Assembly: GCA_965243825.1 (NCBI GenBank)
Contig: CBDEVT010000001.1
Coordinates: 3,038,001 to 3,102,000, forward strand
Direction of reading: 5' to 3'
Length of the DNA stretch: 64,000 nucleotides
Origin: JAJCYX01 sp965243825
GTDB lineage: Bacteria > Chloroflexota > Dehalococcoidia > Lucifugimonadales > Lucifugimonadaceae
Shown: piece after piece, positions 42,297 to 51,269 of the stretch
Layout: each line of letters begins with the position of its first letter
How positions within the stretch are numbered: the stretch's first letter is position 1
Notes under the pieces: generated by a model
Told to the model about the DNA's origin: nothing
What the model saw: the letters and a program-made list of their open reading frames with translations, nothing else
Databases searched by the model: none
Made by a program: the position numbers and the translations under genes

Positions 42297-45200
42297 GTGA
42301 AGAATATGCGTGGCAGCCACAGATATCTGCACGGACGCCACGGTCTTGCGCAGGCCGTGTGGACCCCTGCGTTCGCCGCACTTGCGGGCTCGCTGCTGCT
42401 GGCTACAGCACTTTCAGTCAGCGCCGCCTCCAACTACGTAGTCCGCGACACCTTCAACCTAGACGCGCCTCAAACCTCTCTTTCGCTTCATTCGCTAGAG
42501 ATCGACTCGGTGGGTGGCGGCTGGGTACAGAGCCCTGGGTCTGACTACCGAATCACACTTGATGGGTTGGCTTCGCGGGACGTTGGCCTCGACGCAGATC
42601 CTGGCATCGCGGTCGTGGACACCCTGCTGACTGAGTACGACTTAGCCGTTTCAATGACTCCTGCTGGCGATCGCTGTCTGATTGGAGTTGTTTTCAGATA
42701 CCTGGATAGAGAAAACTTCCTGGCAGCAGGACACCACAGCAATCGTGCCGGTCTGCTTGAGGTCGTAAACGGGCAGGTTAAGGTCCTGGATCAGAGGTCG
42801 TTTGAAGCGGCTGCAGGTGTTCCAGACAGATGGACTGTCCAGGTTCGCAGAGACTCGATTCAGGTCGACATCAACGGGATTACCAGCCTCCAGGCTGAGA
42901 GTAGCCGGTTCTCGAACTCGACTTTGGCCGGGCTGGCGTTCGACGCTTTACACTCCACCAGTTTTCGAGATTTCACAGTCATCTCGGACAACGAGCCGCT
43001 GGACCGGAGATCGGACGCGGTGCCAGACACACCGATCGTTTTCGATTCATTCTCAGGTGCTGACTCCACTCCCCTGCGGCTCCACGATGGTACGGAAACA
43101 ACGGCACAAGGAACCTGGCAATCCGTGCGGGGAGAGTGGGTCCTCGATTCTGGCATGGCTGTTCTCTCTGCCCCGGACACGCTGGAAGCATTCGCAGACC
43201 AGATCGCGATCATTCCTTCCGAAGGCGACCATGACCAGGAGATCTCGGCAGAGATCACCTGGATTGGTGGCACTGCGGGCCTGGCGTGGGATGTACTGGA
43301 CAGATCGCACTACTCGATCGCATTCTGGGACGGTAACTTCCTGGTTGCTGGAAGGGTCGATGGCGGCGTTTTCCGGGAGCGCGGGAGGCAACGTGCAAAC
43401 TGGGATTCCGGTCAGTCCAGAAACCTGAGGGTCCAACGGAACGCTGACCAGGTGAGGATTTACCTCGACGACAGTGAAACCGTTCTGCTGGCTCTGGGTT
43501 TTCCTCCAGCCACATCGAATAATGCGGGGCTTTTCGTGCGTCTCGATGAAGGCAACAGGTTCGATAGTTTCACTGTCCGCACTTCTCAAGATGTCTTACG
43601 GCCAGAGGGTCGTATCTCGGCTGGCCAGCCCTCTCCGCCAGCCGTGACAGAGGTCCCAGGGTCAGCCTGGATGTTCGACAGCTTTGATTCACCGGATTTC
43701 ACGCCGCTTGCCACCCGAGTACCTGAGATCGACCCATCTCAGAAAGGATGGAGCATTGAATCCGGGTTCTGGCAAATCTGGCAGTCACAGGTTTCTGATC
43801 AGACCGGAGCGTTTGGACCCGGCGGATTCGATCGTCTTGCGGTTATTGACACCGGCGTAGATGAGTATGATCTCGAAAGTGTCGTTGAATGGGATGGTGG
43901 CAAGGTCGGAGTGATGTTTGGAGGCCGTGCCACAGGCGAGGATGATGCCGGGCGAAACGGCTTCGTCTTCTTCAGGACCTCGGAGACACTGGAAGTTGGC
44001 CAGATGATCGGAGGTGTCTACTTCCAGATAGACACGACAAGCAACTTCGACTGGAATCCAGGCGACCGTCGCACCATGAACGTGAAGGTGGACGGTGATC
44101 GGGCCATTCTGAAGCTAGATGGCGTCACAAAATTTGAATTCAGCAGTGATGCACTACCTGGTTCGACCTGGGCTGGTCTATTCCAACGAGGGAGCAACGA
44201 AGAGAGATTCGACGATTTCACGGTTCTGCTACCAGAAGTCGCGGTTTCACCTGCGATTTCCATCGAACAGGTAGAAGACATTGAGATCAAGGTCGGCGAA
44301 TCGACCTTTGTTCCACTGAACATCAACTCTGCCGAAGATCTCGAACTTGAACTCATAGCCGCTGCTCTAAAACAGTCCGATGGCTTTGAACCAGGAAACG
44401 TTGTTTTCGATTCCTTTTTCGAAAATGTCGGCGCGGTCATACTCGAAGAGCACCGACCCGAACTTTCCCCACTGAGCACAGAGTGGAAGCGGGTCAGGAG
44501 TGGAGCATCTGCAACGGTGTCAACTGGTTCTCTGACGATGCTCCCAGCCGGTGATGGTGGTGATCAGCGGTACGTCATAGAGACTGGCTTCTCCGACGTT
44601 GAGGTCTCGGTGGACGTGGTTGCAAGACCGGGTCGCTACGGCGTGGTAGCCCGGCACGATGGCTCGATGGATGACAGGAACTGGATTATGGGCTGGGTCG
44701 GTGAAGGTGATGCATTGATCGGGCAGCAGATTGATGGTGTGTTCCAGGTGCTTGCCAGGAAACGTGACCCCTGGGATGGCCGCGGCACACTGAATCTGAG
44801 GATGACGGTGGTCGGTTCAGAAATCTCACTGTTCGGTGACGCAACGGAGATCCTGACGGCACGCACCACGGCCCCAATGTCAGGCAATCACTCAGGAGTC
44901 TTTTTCTTTGGACCGGGTTCCGAGGGCCAGATTGAAACCTTCTCGGTAAAAGGAATCGGCCTACCCGACTTCCTATCCCTTGATCTTGACCACCCGGAAG
45001 GACCAGGGTTTGTTATTGCACCCCGACAGTTGGATTCAGGCATATATGACGTTGAAGTCAACGCGATGAACGCTGTCCGTTCTGCGTCTATGTCGTTCCG
45101 CGTCAATGTGATTCCTGCTGACGCTCCTGTAGCTAACACCGGCGGGCCGTACGTGTTCACAGAGGGCGAAGCAGTGATATTGGACGGATCTCGATCGGCT

Positions 45201-46025
45201 CCGGGTGACGGCCATATCGATGACCACGCCTGGGATCTAGACTCCGACAGTGTGCCGGACCTGTTCGGACCTGAACCGGTGTTTACGCCGATCAGAACCG
45301 GCCTGCATGATGTCTCGCTCACTGTGACAGATTCGAATGGATTGAGTTCGACTGCATCAACCACACTCGAAGTTATTCCCAGCCAACCTGAGGTCGACCT
45401 GGCGACACTGAGCACCGTTGGAGACGCCGCCATAACCGAATTCGGTATCTTGCTGACCCCCGACTCGCTGTGGCAACGAGGTGCTGCGTGGACGCCTGAA
45501 CAGGTTGAGGTAGCAAATGGCTTTTCAGCTACGTTTGCATTTCAAACAACCTCTAGGACGTTACCCAGAGCAGATGGCCTTGCGTTCGTCATACAAAACA
45601 GTCCCGAGGGAACAGATGCAATTGGATCTGCCGGGGACGGTGTTGGCTATTCATTGATCGAGAATTCACTCGTCATCGAGTTCGACACCTGGGTCAACAC
45701 GGCATACGTAGAGACTGGTCCGCATGTCGCAGTCCACGGCATCGATGACGGTCTCAACTCCTCATCTGATGCGACACGAATCACCATGGTGGTGGCGCCA
45801 CAACTGATCACAGACGAGATCATTTACGTGAGAGTCGAGTACGTACCGGGCATTCTCCGCGTGTATCTCAACGACTTCACGACGCCTTTCATCGAGATTG
45901 ATGTTGATCTCGGATCGCAGTTAGATCTTCTAAGCGGCGAGGCGTTTGTCGGATTCACGGCGAGTACAGGCGGAGTGAGTCAGAGCCACAGACTGCTGTC
46001 ATTCAATTTCTTGACTGCGGCCTGA
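42297..46025 (+). CDS. large secreted multidomain surface protein: four laminin-G-like modules, PKD and L-type lectin domain
   Basis: 1242 residues. A Sec signal (start GTG 42297 or ATG 42306; hydrophobic FAALAGSLLLATALSVSA, about 25-45) leads to four related ~200-residue beta-rich modules near 46, 243, 455 and 700. Modules 2-4 open with VFDSF/MFDSF-type strands and each has a WSIESGFWQ- or GEWVLDSG-like line; this resembles LamG/DUF1080 concanavalin folds. A PKD domain follows (about 942-1026; VANTGGPYVFTEGEAVILDG ... SLTVTDSNGLSS). The last ~210 residues form a legume-type lectin domain (GFSATFAFQTTSR, ADGLAFVIQNSP, SLVIEFDTWVN). No sortase or other cell-wall anchor is seen. Likely binds polysaccharide. 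Confidence 0.85.
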   Translation: MKNMRGSHRYLHGRHGLAQAVWTPAFAALAGSLLLATALSVSAASNYVVRDTFNLDAPQTSLSLHSLEIDSVGGGWVQSPGSDYRITLDGLASRDVGLDADPGIAVVDTLLTEYDLAVSMTPAGDRCLIGVVFRYLDRENFLAAGHHSNRAGLLEVVNGQVKVLDQRSFEAAAGVPDRWTVQVRRDSIQVDINGITSLQAESSRFSNSTLAGLAFDALHSTSFRDFTVISDNEPLDRRSDAVPDTPIVFDSFSGADSTPLRLHDGTETTAQGTWQSVRGEWVLDSGMAVLSAPDTLEAFADQIAIIPSEGDHDQEISAEITWIGGTAGLAWDVLDRSHYSIAFWDGNFLVAGRVDGGVFRERGRQRANWDSGQSRNLRVQRNADQVRIYLDDSETVLLALGFPPATSNNAGLFVRLDEGNRFDSFTVRTSQDVLRPEGRISAGQPSPPAVTEVPGSAWMFDSFDSPDFTPLATRVPEIDPSQKGWSIESGFWQIWQSQVSDQTGAFGPGGFDRLAVIDTGVDEYDLESVVEWDGGKVGVMFGGRATGEDDAGRNGFVFFRTSETLEVGQMIGGVYFQIDTTSNFDWNPGDRRTMNVKVDGDRAILKLDGVTKFEFSSDALPGSTWAGLFQRGSNEERFDDFTVLLPEVAVSPAISIEQVEDIEIKVGESTFVPLNINSAEDLELELIAAALKQSDGFEPGNVVFDSFFENVGAVILEEHRPELSPLSTEWKRVRSGASATVSTGSLTMLPAGDGGDQRYVIETGFSDVEVSVDVVARPGRYGVVARHDGSMDDRNWIMGWVGEGDALIGQQIDGVFQVLARKRDPWDGRGTLNLRMTVVGSEISLFGDATEILTARTTAPMSGNHSGVFFFGPGSEGQIETFSVKGIGLPDFLSLDLDHPEGPGFVIAPRQLDSGIYDVEVNAMNAVRSASMSFRVNVIPADAPVANTGGPYVFTEGEAVILDGSRSAPGDGHIDDHAWDLDSDSVPDLFGPEPVFTPIRTGLHDVSLTVTDSNGLSSTASTTLEVIPSQPEVDLATLSTVGDAAITEFGILLTPDSLWQRGAAWTPEQVEVANGFSATFAFQTTSRTLPRADGLAFVIQNSPEGTDAIGSAGDGVGYSLIENSLVIEFDTWVNTAYVETGPHVAVHGIDDGLNSSSDATRITMVVAPQLITDEIIYVRVEYVPGILRVYLNDFTTPFIEIDVDLGSQLDLLSGEAFVGFTASTGGVSQSHRLLSFNFLTAA

Positions 46026-46052
46026 TCCAGATCACCTAGAGGCTGCATGCGG

Positions 46053-47567
46053 TCAGGCCGCTGAGCCATGCCCATCAGGCTTCGAGTGCACCTTTTCAGG
46101 TCCGTGAGTTTCCGGTAGTGGATTCGATGACGAAACATTCGGCAAACTTGTCGAGGTCGAAGCCATAGATGGCAATGCTTTTGGAGTTGCGAGCCTGGTC
46201 GATTGTTGAGTCTCCGACTCTGACTCCCCCATCCGGACGAAAACCGAAATCAGGAGTAGCAGTACAGCGCCAGATGCAGACGCGATCGCCAGGGCCATCT
46301 GGGTACCGAGAAACTCGGCGAACAGGCCTAGCACGATCATGCCGAACGGCCCAAAGCCGAACATGATGAACCGCACGCTGATCACGCGACTTCTGAACTC
46401 TGGCGCGGCTGTGAGTTGCATGGTGATCATGTTGGTCACGAAGTACAGCGTCGCAACCCCTGCCGCGATGCCCGCTATCAGCACAGACAGCAAGAATATT
46501 TCGGACACTGCGAGAACCAGGATCAAGCCGCTGAACAAGAACCCTGTCACGAGTGTGAGTCGCTTCTCACCGAACCGCTGACCCATTGGAACGGAAATTA
46601 CCGCTCCGAACAGGGCTCCTAGTCCTACTGAAACCTGTAGTGCAGCGAGCCCACCGGCTCCCTGTCCCAGCACCTCTTTAGCAAGCGTGGGCAGTAGCGC
46701 CACCCAGGTGTTCGCCGTGATCACCAGTGCGAACCCGGCGATGAGATACCACCGAAGCGAACTGTGATTTGCGATGTACCGGGTTCCCTCTCGGATGTTC
46801 TGCAGGAAGTTGCCCTTGTGCCCTGTCTGTGATTTAGCGACAGGATTCAAGCGGGCGAATACTGGAATGGCAGGCAGAATCAATGCCGCGCCAAGCACGC
46901 TTGCAGCTCCCGCTCCAACTGTTGCCAGCACAATGCCGCCAAGCAAAGGTCCTGCTATCTGCGCCATGTTGAACGTTGCAGGAGACAGGCCCAGCGCCGC
47001 TTTCTGAAGTCTGGGTCTTACAAGATCACCGACCAACGATTGTCGGGATGGTGCGTAAGTGGCAGCGGTCACTCCATGAACTGCGGTCAAGACGAGCACA
47101 TGCCAGGCTTTAGCGACATCGGTTAGGGTCAGCACGGCCATGGCAACGTACGTGAAGAAAACGATCGACTCACCGATTGCCAACACCTTGGTTCTGCGGA
47201 ATCGGTCCGCCAGTTCACCACCGACGAGCGTGAACACCAGCATTGGAGCAATAAACAGCACCGGTACGAGCGACACCAGAAATGGCGAACCCGTCAGATC
47301 ATTAACCAGCCACCCTCGCACGAGCATGTGGACAAAGAAAGCCGAGAAGCTGAACAGAGCGGCAATCGTGTAGCGTCGGAACTGCGTATGCCCGAATGGT
47401 TCGAACGGCCCTATTCGACTGATCTGGTAGACAGGTCGGTGAAACCCACCTGTATTCGGCGCATGTGGAGATTTTCTACGAGGCCCGCGGATACTTCGCC
47501 TCGGAAGCTTAACTGTCGGGCGGTGTGGAAGATGGATGTTCTTTTTCGTGGCGGTGCCTGTAAGCAA
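46053..47567 (-). CDS. MFS transporter, EntS-like (MFS_3) exporter; N-terminus unclear
   Basis: About twelve helices; TM1 is TIAALFSFSAFFVHMLVRGW, the loop motif is GELADRFRRTKVLA, and the second half has QRFGEKRLTLVTG. The frame opens at TTG 47567 (504 aa), but that codon sits in the U-tract of a terminator, and the first ~50 residues (basic, LPRRSIRGPRRKSPH) look unlike a protein N-terminus. There is no ATG/GTG before TM1, so the true start may be a rare codon or lie after a sequence change. The C-terminal tail is Ser/Pro-rich. Same family as the gene at 37417. Confidence 0.82.
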   Translation of the reverse strand: MLTGTATKKNIHLPHRPTVKLPRRSIRGPRRKSPHAPNTGGFHRPVYQISRIGPFEPFGHTQFRRYTIAALFSFSAFFVHMLVRGWLVNDLTGSPFLVSLVPVLFIAPMLVFTLVGGELADRFRRTKVLAIGESIVFFTYVAMAVLTLTDVAKAWHVLVLTAVHGVTAATYAPSRQSLVGDLVRPRLQKAALGLSPATFNMAQIAGPLLGGIVLATVGAGAASVLGAALILPAIPVFARLNPVAKSQTGHKGNFLQNIREGTRYIANHSSLRWYLIAGFALVITANTWVALLPTLAKEVLGQGAGGLAALQVSVGLGALFGAVISVPMGQRFGEKRLTLVTGFLFSGLILVLAVSEIFLLSVLIAGIAAGVATLYFVTNMITMQLTAAPEFRSRVISVRFIMFGFGPFGMIVLGLFAEFLGTQMALAIASASGAVLLLLISVFVRMGESESETQQSTRLATPKALPSMASTSTSLPNVSSSNPLPETHGPEKVHSKPDGHGSAA

Positions 47568-47592
47568 AAGGCCGGAGCGAGATGCTCCGGCG
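47563..47592 (-). terminator. Rho-independent terminator on the minus strand
   Basis: Minus-strand RNA folds GCCGGAGC (47591-47584), 5-nt loop, GCTCCGGC (47578-47571), followed by CTTTTGC. An 8-bp GC-rich stem with a short U-tract, placed ~130 nt past the stop of the VTT/DedA-like gene and touching the apparent start of the MFS gene. Confidence 0.7.
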
Positions 47593-47723
47593 GTGTTTCG
47601 GTAAATGTGGGCGCGAGACGTGTTTGCTCTACCAAGTATCCTCCCGATGAGAGAACAATTCCATACGGGTTTTAGCGCAAACCGGTCTAAGTTTTTCAGG
47701 ACATGTCGGAGTACCGGCGGCTA

Positions 47724-48374
47724 CTACCAGACTCTCGAGATCTGCTCGAATGCGTAGTAGCCGAGCAGGGCGACTACCAGCGACTGGACGAACTTGCCAA
47801 CGAACGTGGCGCCAAGGAACCGGGTCTGACTGACACCGGTGAGGCCAGCCAGGTAACCGGCGTAGTCAAACACAGGGTTTGGGACGGCGGCAACGAAGAA
47901 CGAGGTGATGGTCACATTTCGGGTATACCAGTTCGCCATTCGAACCGTGGCCCGGTGAAGTCGTGTGCCCTCATCAGGCTGGGAGCGCTCTGCAAATCGA
48001 GATCCTGCTTTACCCAGCGCGTAACAGCCGGCCATCCCCAATGTGATCCCAGCGGCGGCAACAATAGCCAGTAGAACCGGGTTGAGAACGGTTGCACCAG
48101 CAAACACCAGAGTGAGCGTTGGTACCGGGATGAAGAATGTGACGCTACCCAGTACGCCCATGAAAAAGACGGCAGCGTAGCCGAACGTCAGGACAAGCGC
48201 AGGATCGAACGTCAGGTAACGCTGTAGAACGATGGGTGCGATCACCGCCGCAACGACAATCGCTCCACCAATCAGCCCTGCCAGGTTACTGCGTCTGCTC
48301 TTACCGCTGCGGACTGCAACAGCTTCGTCGGCAACAGTCGCGACTCGAGCGGGAGACGTAGTGACCTGCTGCAT
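47724..48374 (-). CDS. VTT/DedA-like (SNARE-associated) membrane protein
   Basis: The ATG at 48374 with GGAG upstream gives 216 aa. Five or six transmembrane segments (IGGAIVVAAVIAPIVLQRYL, FGYAAVFFMGVLGSVTFF, LLAIVAAAGITLGMAGCYAL, and others). The family-typical reentrant P-containing segment is SVTFFIPVPTLTLVFAGATV, and the Gly/Pro-rich FVAAVPNPVFDYAGYLAGL lies near the C-terminus. VTT/DedA proteins are implicated in lipid scrambling, including undecaprenyl phosphate recycling. The frame to 48497 lacks conserved sequence. Confidence 0.82.
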   Translation of the reverse strand: MQQVTTSPARVATVADEAVAVRSGKSRRSNLAGLIGGAIVVAAVIAPIVLQRYLTFDPALVLTFGYAAVFFMGVLGSVTFFIPVPTLTLVFAGATVLNPVLLAIVAAAGITLGMAGCYALGKAGSRFAERSQPDEGTRLHRATVRMANWYTRNVTITSFFVAAVPNPVFDYAGYLAGLTGVSQTRFLGATFVGKFVQSLVVALLGYYAFEQISRVW

Positions 48375-48697
48375 ATGCCGGGACTCCTGAGTAAGAGGCC
48401 AGAGACACCGTGAGGCGACGGACCGTGGGCATTTGACGACTGTTTTGGTGCTGGCCTCCGCCGGGTCGCAACCGGAACAGGTGGGAACCGGGCACACGCC
48501 GACGAAGGCCTGACATAACCAGTTTTGTCAGGAAATCTCGCAGATGCATTACTTCCGCCGGTGGGTCTCGGTGTGGGTTCCGTTTTCGAGACTCCTACAT
48601 TAGAACTGCGGCAGTTTGCAGGGTCGTAGCAGCTTGTCCGAACACACGTGAGAAGGTGCACGGACGGCTAGTCCTGTCGCGTGGCAAAATGGTCGCT
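48375..48697. other. 323-nt intergenic region between divergent VTT/DedA and glcD-like genes
   Basis: Contains short GC-rich dyads (CCGG-N12-CCGG near 48470-48490) but no recognisable riboswitch, tRNA, promoter pair or coding frame. Promoters of both genes must lie here. Confidence 0.35.
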
Positions 48698-50221
48698 ATG
48701 ACCACCACGAATCGGGCGGGAACCGCCAGCCATGAACTGATAGACGATCTTCAGCGGATCGTTGGCGAACGTAACGTTGTCTGGAAACCAGAAGATCTTC
48801 TGCTGTACGAATATGACGGATCTATTGACCGTGCAGCACCGCGAGTGGTGGTGCTACCGGGTTCAGCTGAAGAGGCATCAGATTGCGTTAAGACTGCAAA
48901 CAGGCACGATGCGTTCATAGTGCCTCGCGGGGCGGGAACTGGCCTCTCAGGAGGCGCGATCCCGCTGCGTGACTCGGTTGTTATCGGTATGGCCCGACTG
49001 AACAGGGTGCTGGAAGTTGACGTGGAAAACCGGGTTGCGATCGTTGAACCTGGACTCGTCAATATTGAGCTGTCGAATCACGTTGCTCAGTATGGCCTGT
49101 ACTACGCGCCGGACCCATCTTCTCAGAAGGCATGCACCATCGGCGGCAACGTTGCTGAGAATGCAGGCGGGCCTCACTGCCTTGCACTTGGAACCACGAC
49201 CAACCACGTGCTGGGAATTGAAACTGTCCTTGCCGACGGTACCCTGCTCTGGTTGGGTGACCAGGCTCGCGAGAGCGTTGGGTACGACCTGAGAGGTGCG
49301 TTTATCGGGTCCGAGGGCACTTTCGGAATCGTCACGAAGATCGCCGTTCGTTTGCTGCCAATTCCCGAGAAGATTCACACCATCCTGGCTGCGTTTCCAT
49401 CCCTCGACGACGCGTCACAGACCGTCTCGGACATCATTGCTGCTGGCATCGTTCCCGCGGCTCTCGAGATGATGGACCGCGTGACAATCGATGCATGCGA
49501 GCCGGTTTATCACCCGGGCTATCCCGCAGACGCCGAAGCCGTACTGATCGTTGAACTCGACGGCCTGACGGAGGCGGTGGATGAGCAGTACGAGATCGTA
49601 GAGAAGATCTGCAACGATAATCGTGCTTCAGAACTACGCGCTGCAGATGACCCGGCAAAACGTGCCGACCTCTGGGCGACGCGTAAAGGTGCTATCGGCG
49701 CGTTCGGCACGATCGCCCCGAGCTACTACCTCGTCGATGGAGTCGTGCCCAGAACAAAGCTTCAAGAAGTTATGAGGCAGGTCAATGCGGTGGGGGCAGA
49801 GCTCGGTTTGACGATTGGCAATGTGTTTCACGCTGGCGATGGAAACCTGCACCCTTGCATCCTGTTCAACGAACGAAACCGCGAAGAGGTGCAGAAAGTC
49901 ATTCAGGCCGGCGAGCGCATCCTGGAAATCTGTGTCGAACACGGCGGAGCACTGTCAGGTGAGCACGGAATCGGCATAGAAAAACAGGCCTATATGCCGC
50001 TGGTGTTCACAGACGACGACATGAACGCCATGAAGGGCCTGCGCGAAGCGTTCCTCAATCCGATGCATGACGAAGATGAAGGTAGTTCGGACGCCTCAGA
50101 CGCCTCGATATCCGAGCGCTTCAATCCCGGAAAAATCTTCCCCGGAGGCTCTGTTCACGGAGCTGCTTACGGAATCACTGAGCACTCGGTACGCCGCGCC
50201 GGCCGCGGAGACGAAGTCTAG
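48698..50221 (+). CDS. glcD: FAD-linked oxidase, GlcD/LDH-D type (glycolate or D-lactate dehydrogenase)
   Basis: The ATG at 48698 gives 507 aa. The PP-loop FAD domain reads PRVVVLPGSAEEASDCVKTA, VPRGAGTGLSGGAIPL and SQKACTIGGNVAENAGGPHC; the C-terminal domain has YYLVDGVVPRTKL, IGNVFHAGDGNLHPCILF and HGGALSGEHGIGIEKQ, the His residues of the catalytic region. Oxidises a 2-hydroxy acid to a 2-oxo acid. The glcE/glcF partners are not adjacent, so it may act alone like Dld2 or with a distant electron acceptor. Confidence 0.93.
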   Translation: MTTTNRAGTASHELIDDLQRIVGERNVVWKPEDLLLYEYDGSIDRAAPRVVVLPGSAEEASDCVKTANRHDAFIVPRGAGTGLSGGAIPLRDSVVIGMARLNRVLEVDVENRVAIVEPGLVNIELSNHVAQYGLYYAPDPSSQKACTIGGNVAENAGGPHCLALGTTTNHVLGIETVLADGTLLWLGDQARESVGYDLRGAFIGSEGTFGIVTKIAVRLLPIPEKIHTILAAFPSLDDASQTVSDIIAAGIVPAALEMMDRVTIDACEPVYHPGYPADAEAVLIVELDGLTEAVDEQYEIVEKICNDNRASELRAADDPAKRADLWATRKGAIGAFGTIAPSYYLVDGVVPRTKLQEVMRQVNAVGAELGLTIGNVFHAGDGNLHPCILFNERNREEVQKVIQAGERILEICVEHGGALSGEHGIGIEKQAYMPLVFTDDDMNAMKGLREAFLNPMHDEDEGSSDASDASISERFNPGKIFPGGSVHGAAYGITEHSVRRAGRGDEV

Positions 50222-50241
50222 TCCTGTCTCCAGTTAGTCGA

Positions 50242-50270
50242 TTGCGACCGGTCTTCCTTGCAGTTATAAT
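50242..50270 (+). promoter_or_regulatory. sigma-70 promoter of the PadR-like regulator operon
   Basis: TTGCGA (50242-50247), a 17-nt spacer and a perfect TATAAT (50265-50270). The predicted start site lies about 50277, inside the adjoining palindrome, giving a ~43-nt leader before ATG 50320. Confidence 0.75.
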
Positions 50271-50287
50271 ATTCCAATTATTGGAAT
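50271..50287. promoter_or_regulatory. 17-bp perfect palindromic operator ATTCCAATTATTGGAAT
   Basis: Arms ATTCCAAT and ATTGGAAT around a single T, abutting the -10 box and covering the predicted transcription start. A dimeric wHTH repressor bound here would block RNA polymerase; the PadR-like gene just downstream is the obvious candidate for autorepression. Confidence 0.75.
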
Positions 50288-50319
50288 GATCTAAATTTCA
50301 TTTATCCAACGAACCACAC

Positions 50320-50622
50320 ATGGCACTTAGCCGAAACCAGGTAACAGTCCTTGAAACCCTCGCTGCAAATGGCGGCGAGTTGAGCGGAATGGAGATCGCT
50401 GACATCGTCGGCACACTTGGACGCAGCAGCGTCTACGCGGCTCTGACCGCGCTCCAACGGGATGGATTTATTGACGCTCGTTGGGATTTCTCGGAGTCGC
50501 ATCCGCGTCGCATGGTGAAGGCAAACAAAATTGGTCTCAGTGCTCTGTCCGACCTTGCCAGTAAAACCGAACAACGACGGGTAAGAGCGCGGAGAGCGGC
50601 TACGAACAGAGGGATAGTATGA
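50320..50622 (+). CDS. PadR-like winged-helix transcriptional regulator
   Basis: 100 residues: LETLAANGGELSGMEIADIV (helix 1-2), RSSVYAALTALQRDGFIDAR (recognition helix and wing start) and a basic C-terminal helix (TEQRRVRARRAATN). The GRSSVY segment aligns with PadR GRGSVYVAL. The protein is shorter than most PadR members and lacks the long C-terminal dimerisation helix. Overlaps the downstream membrane gene (ATGA). Its promoter carries a perfect palindrome at the start site. Confidence 0.85.
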   Translation: MALSRNQVTVLETLAANGGELSGMEIADIVGTLGRSSVYAALTALQRDGFIDARWDFSESHPRRMVKANKIGLSALSDLASKTEQRRVRARRAATNRGIV

Positions 50623-51158
50623 GATTGATCACAGCACTCTTCAGCATCCCAATTCTCACCTGGAGCTGGCTATGGGCGTGGACTTACCCGCTTGCAAGAC
50701 CGGCCATTATCGAAGCAAAAGCATCTGTGTCAGAGGCAGGTTCTGTTTCCGGCCTATTGGACATGGTGCGTTTCGCCGTTACGCTCCCGTTGATGGCACG
50801 CTCGCAGCACATGGCGGAGCGGACTGAACACACTTCGACGGCGCTTGAAGCGGGAACGAATGCGGAGGCAGTGGAACACATTGCACACGTATCTCGCTGG
50901 CGAAGTGAGCCAAGATGGCGGTCATCACTTCGAGAATCGATCATCTGGTCGACGCTCGTGCTGTGGGTTGCAACATGGGGCGCGATCGGCGCTTCTGTCA
51001 CGTTCACTGGTGATTTCCTGTTCGAGACCCATGCTACGCCGGACTCGCCCGGCTATGTAAGCAACTACTTCAAAGTGGCCGCACTCACGTTCGCCCTGCC
51101 TTTCGCCGCGGTTCCGATCGGCCTTTCAGTCCTCGGCTTAACTCGTCGATCAGCTTGA
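50619..51158 (+). CDS. membrane protein coupled to the PadR-like regulator
   Basis: 179 residues: an N-terminal hydrophobic segment (LFSIPILTWSWLWAWTYPL), a long soluble helical stretch with many charged residues (about 50-105), then two transmembrane helices (SIIWSTLVLWVATWGAIGAS and VAALTFALPFAAVPIGLSVL). No family recognised. The start overlaps the regulator stop by 4 nt, so the two form one coupled unit; small PadR-membrane protein operons commonly respond to envelope stress or drugs. Confidence 0.7.
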   Translation: MRLITALFSIPILTWSWLWAWTYPLARPAIIEAKASVSEAGSVSGLLDMVRFAVTLPLMARSQHMAERTEHTSTALEAGTNAEAVEHIAHVSRWRSEPRWRSSLRESIIWSTLVLWVATWGAIGASVTFTGDFLFETHATPDSPGYVSNYFKVAALTFALPFAAVPIGLSVLGLTRRSA

Positions 51159-51269
51159 TCCCGATCCAATTTTCGTGCTGCGGATCCATGCATTAAGTCA
51201 TCTCCTGTAAACTCTCGCTTCTTCCCGAATAACCTTCTTCACTTCGATCAGAGGCGAGTGCGAGTACGA

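Noticed and set aside
47411..47635. 74-aa minus-strand frame with GGGAGG ahead of a TTG
   Set aside because: Good ribosome site but no protein-like sequence; it overlaps the MFS N-terminal frame and contains the terminator hairpin.
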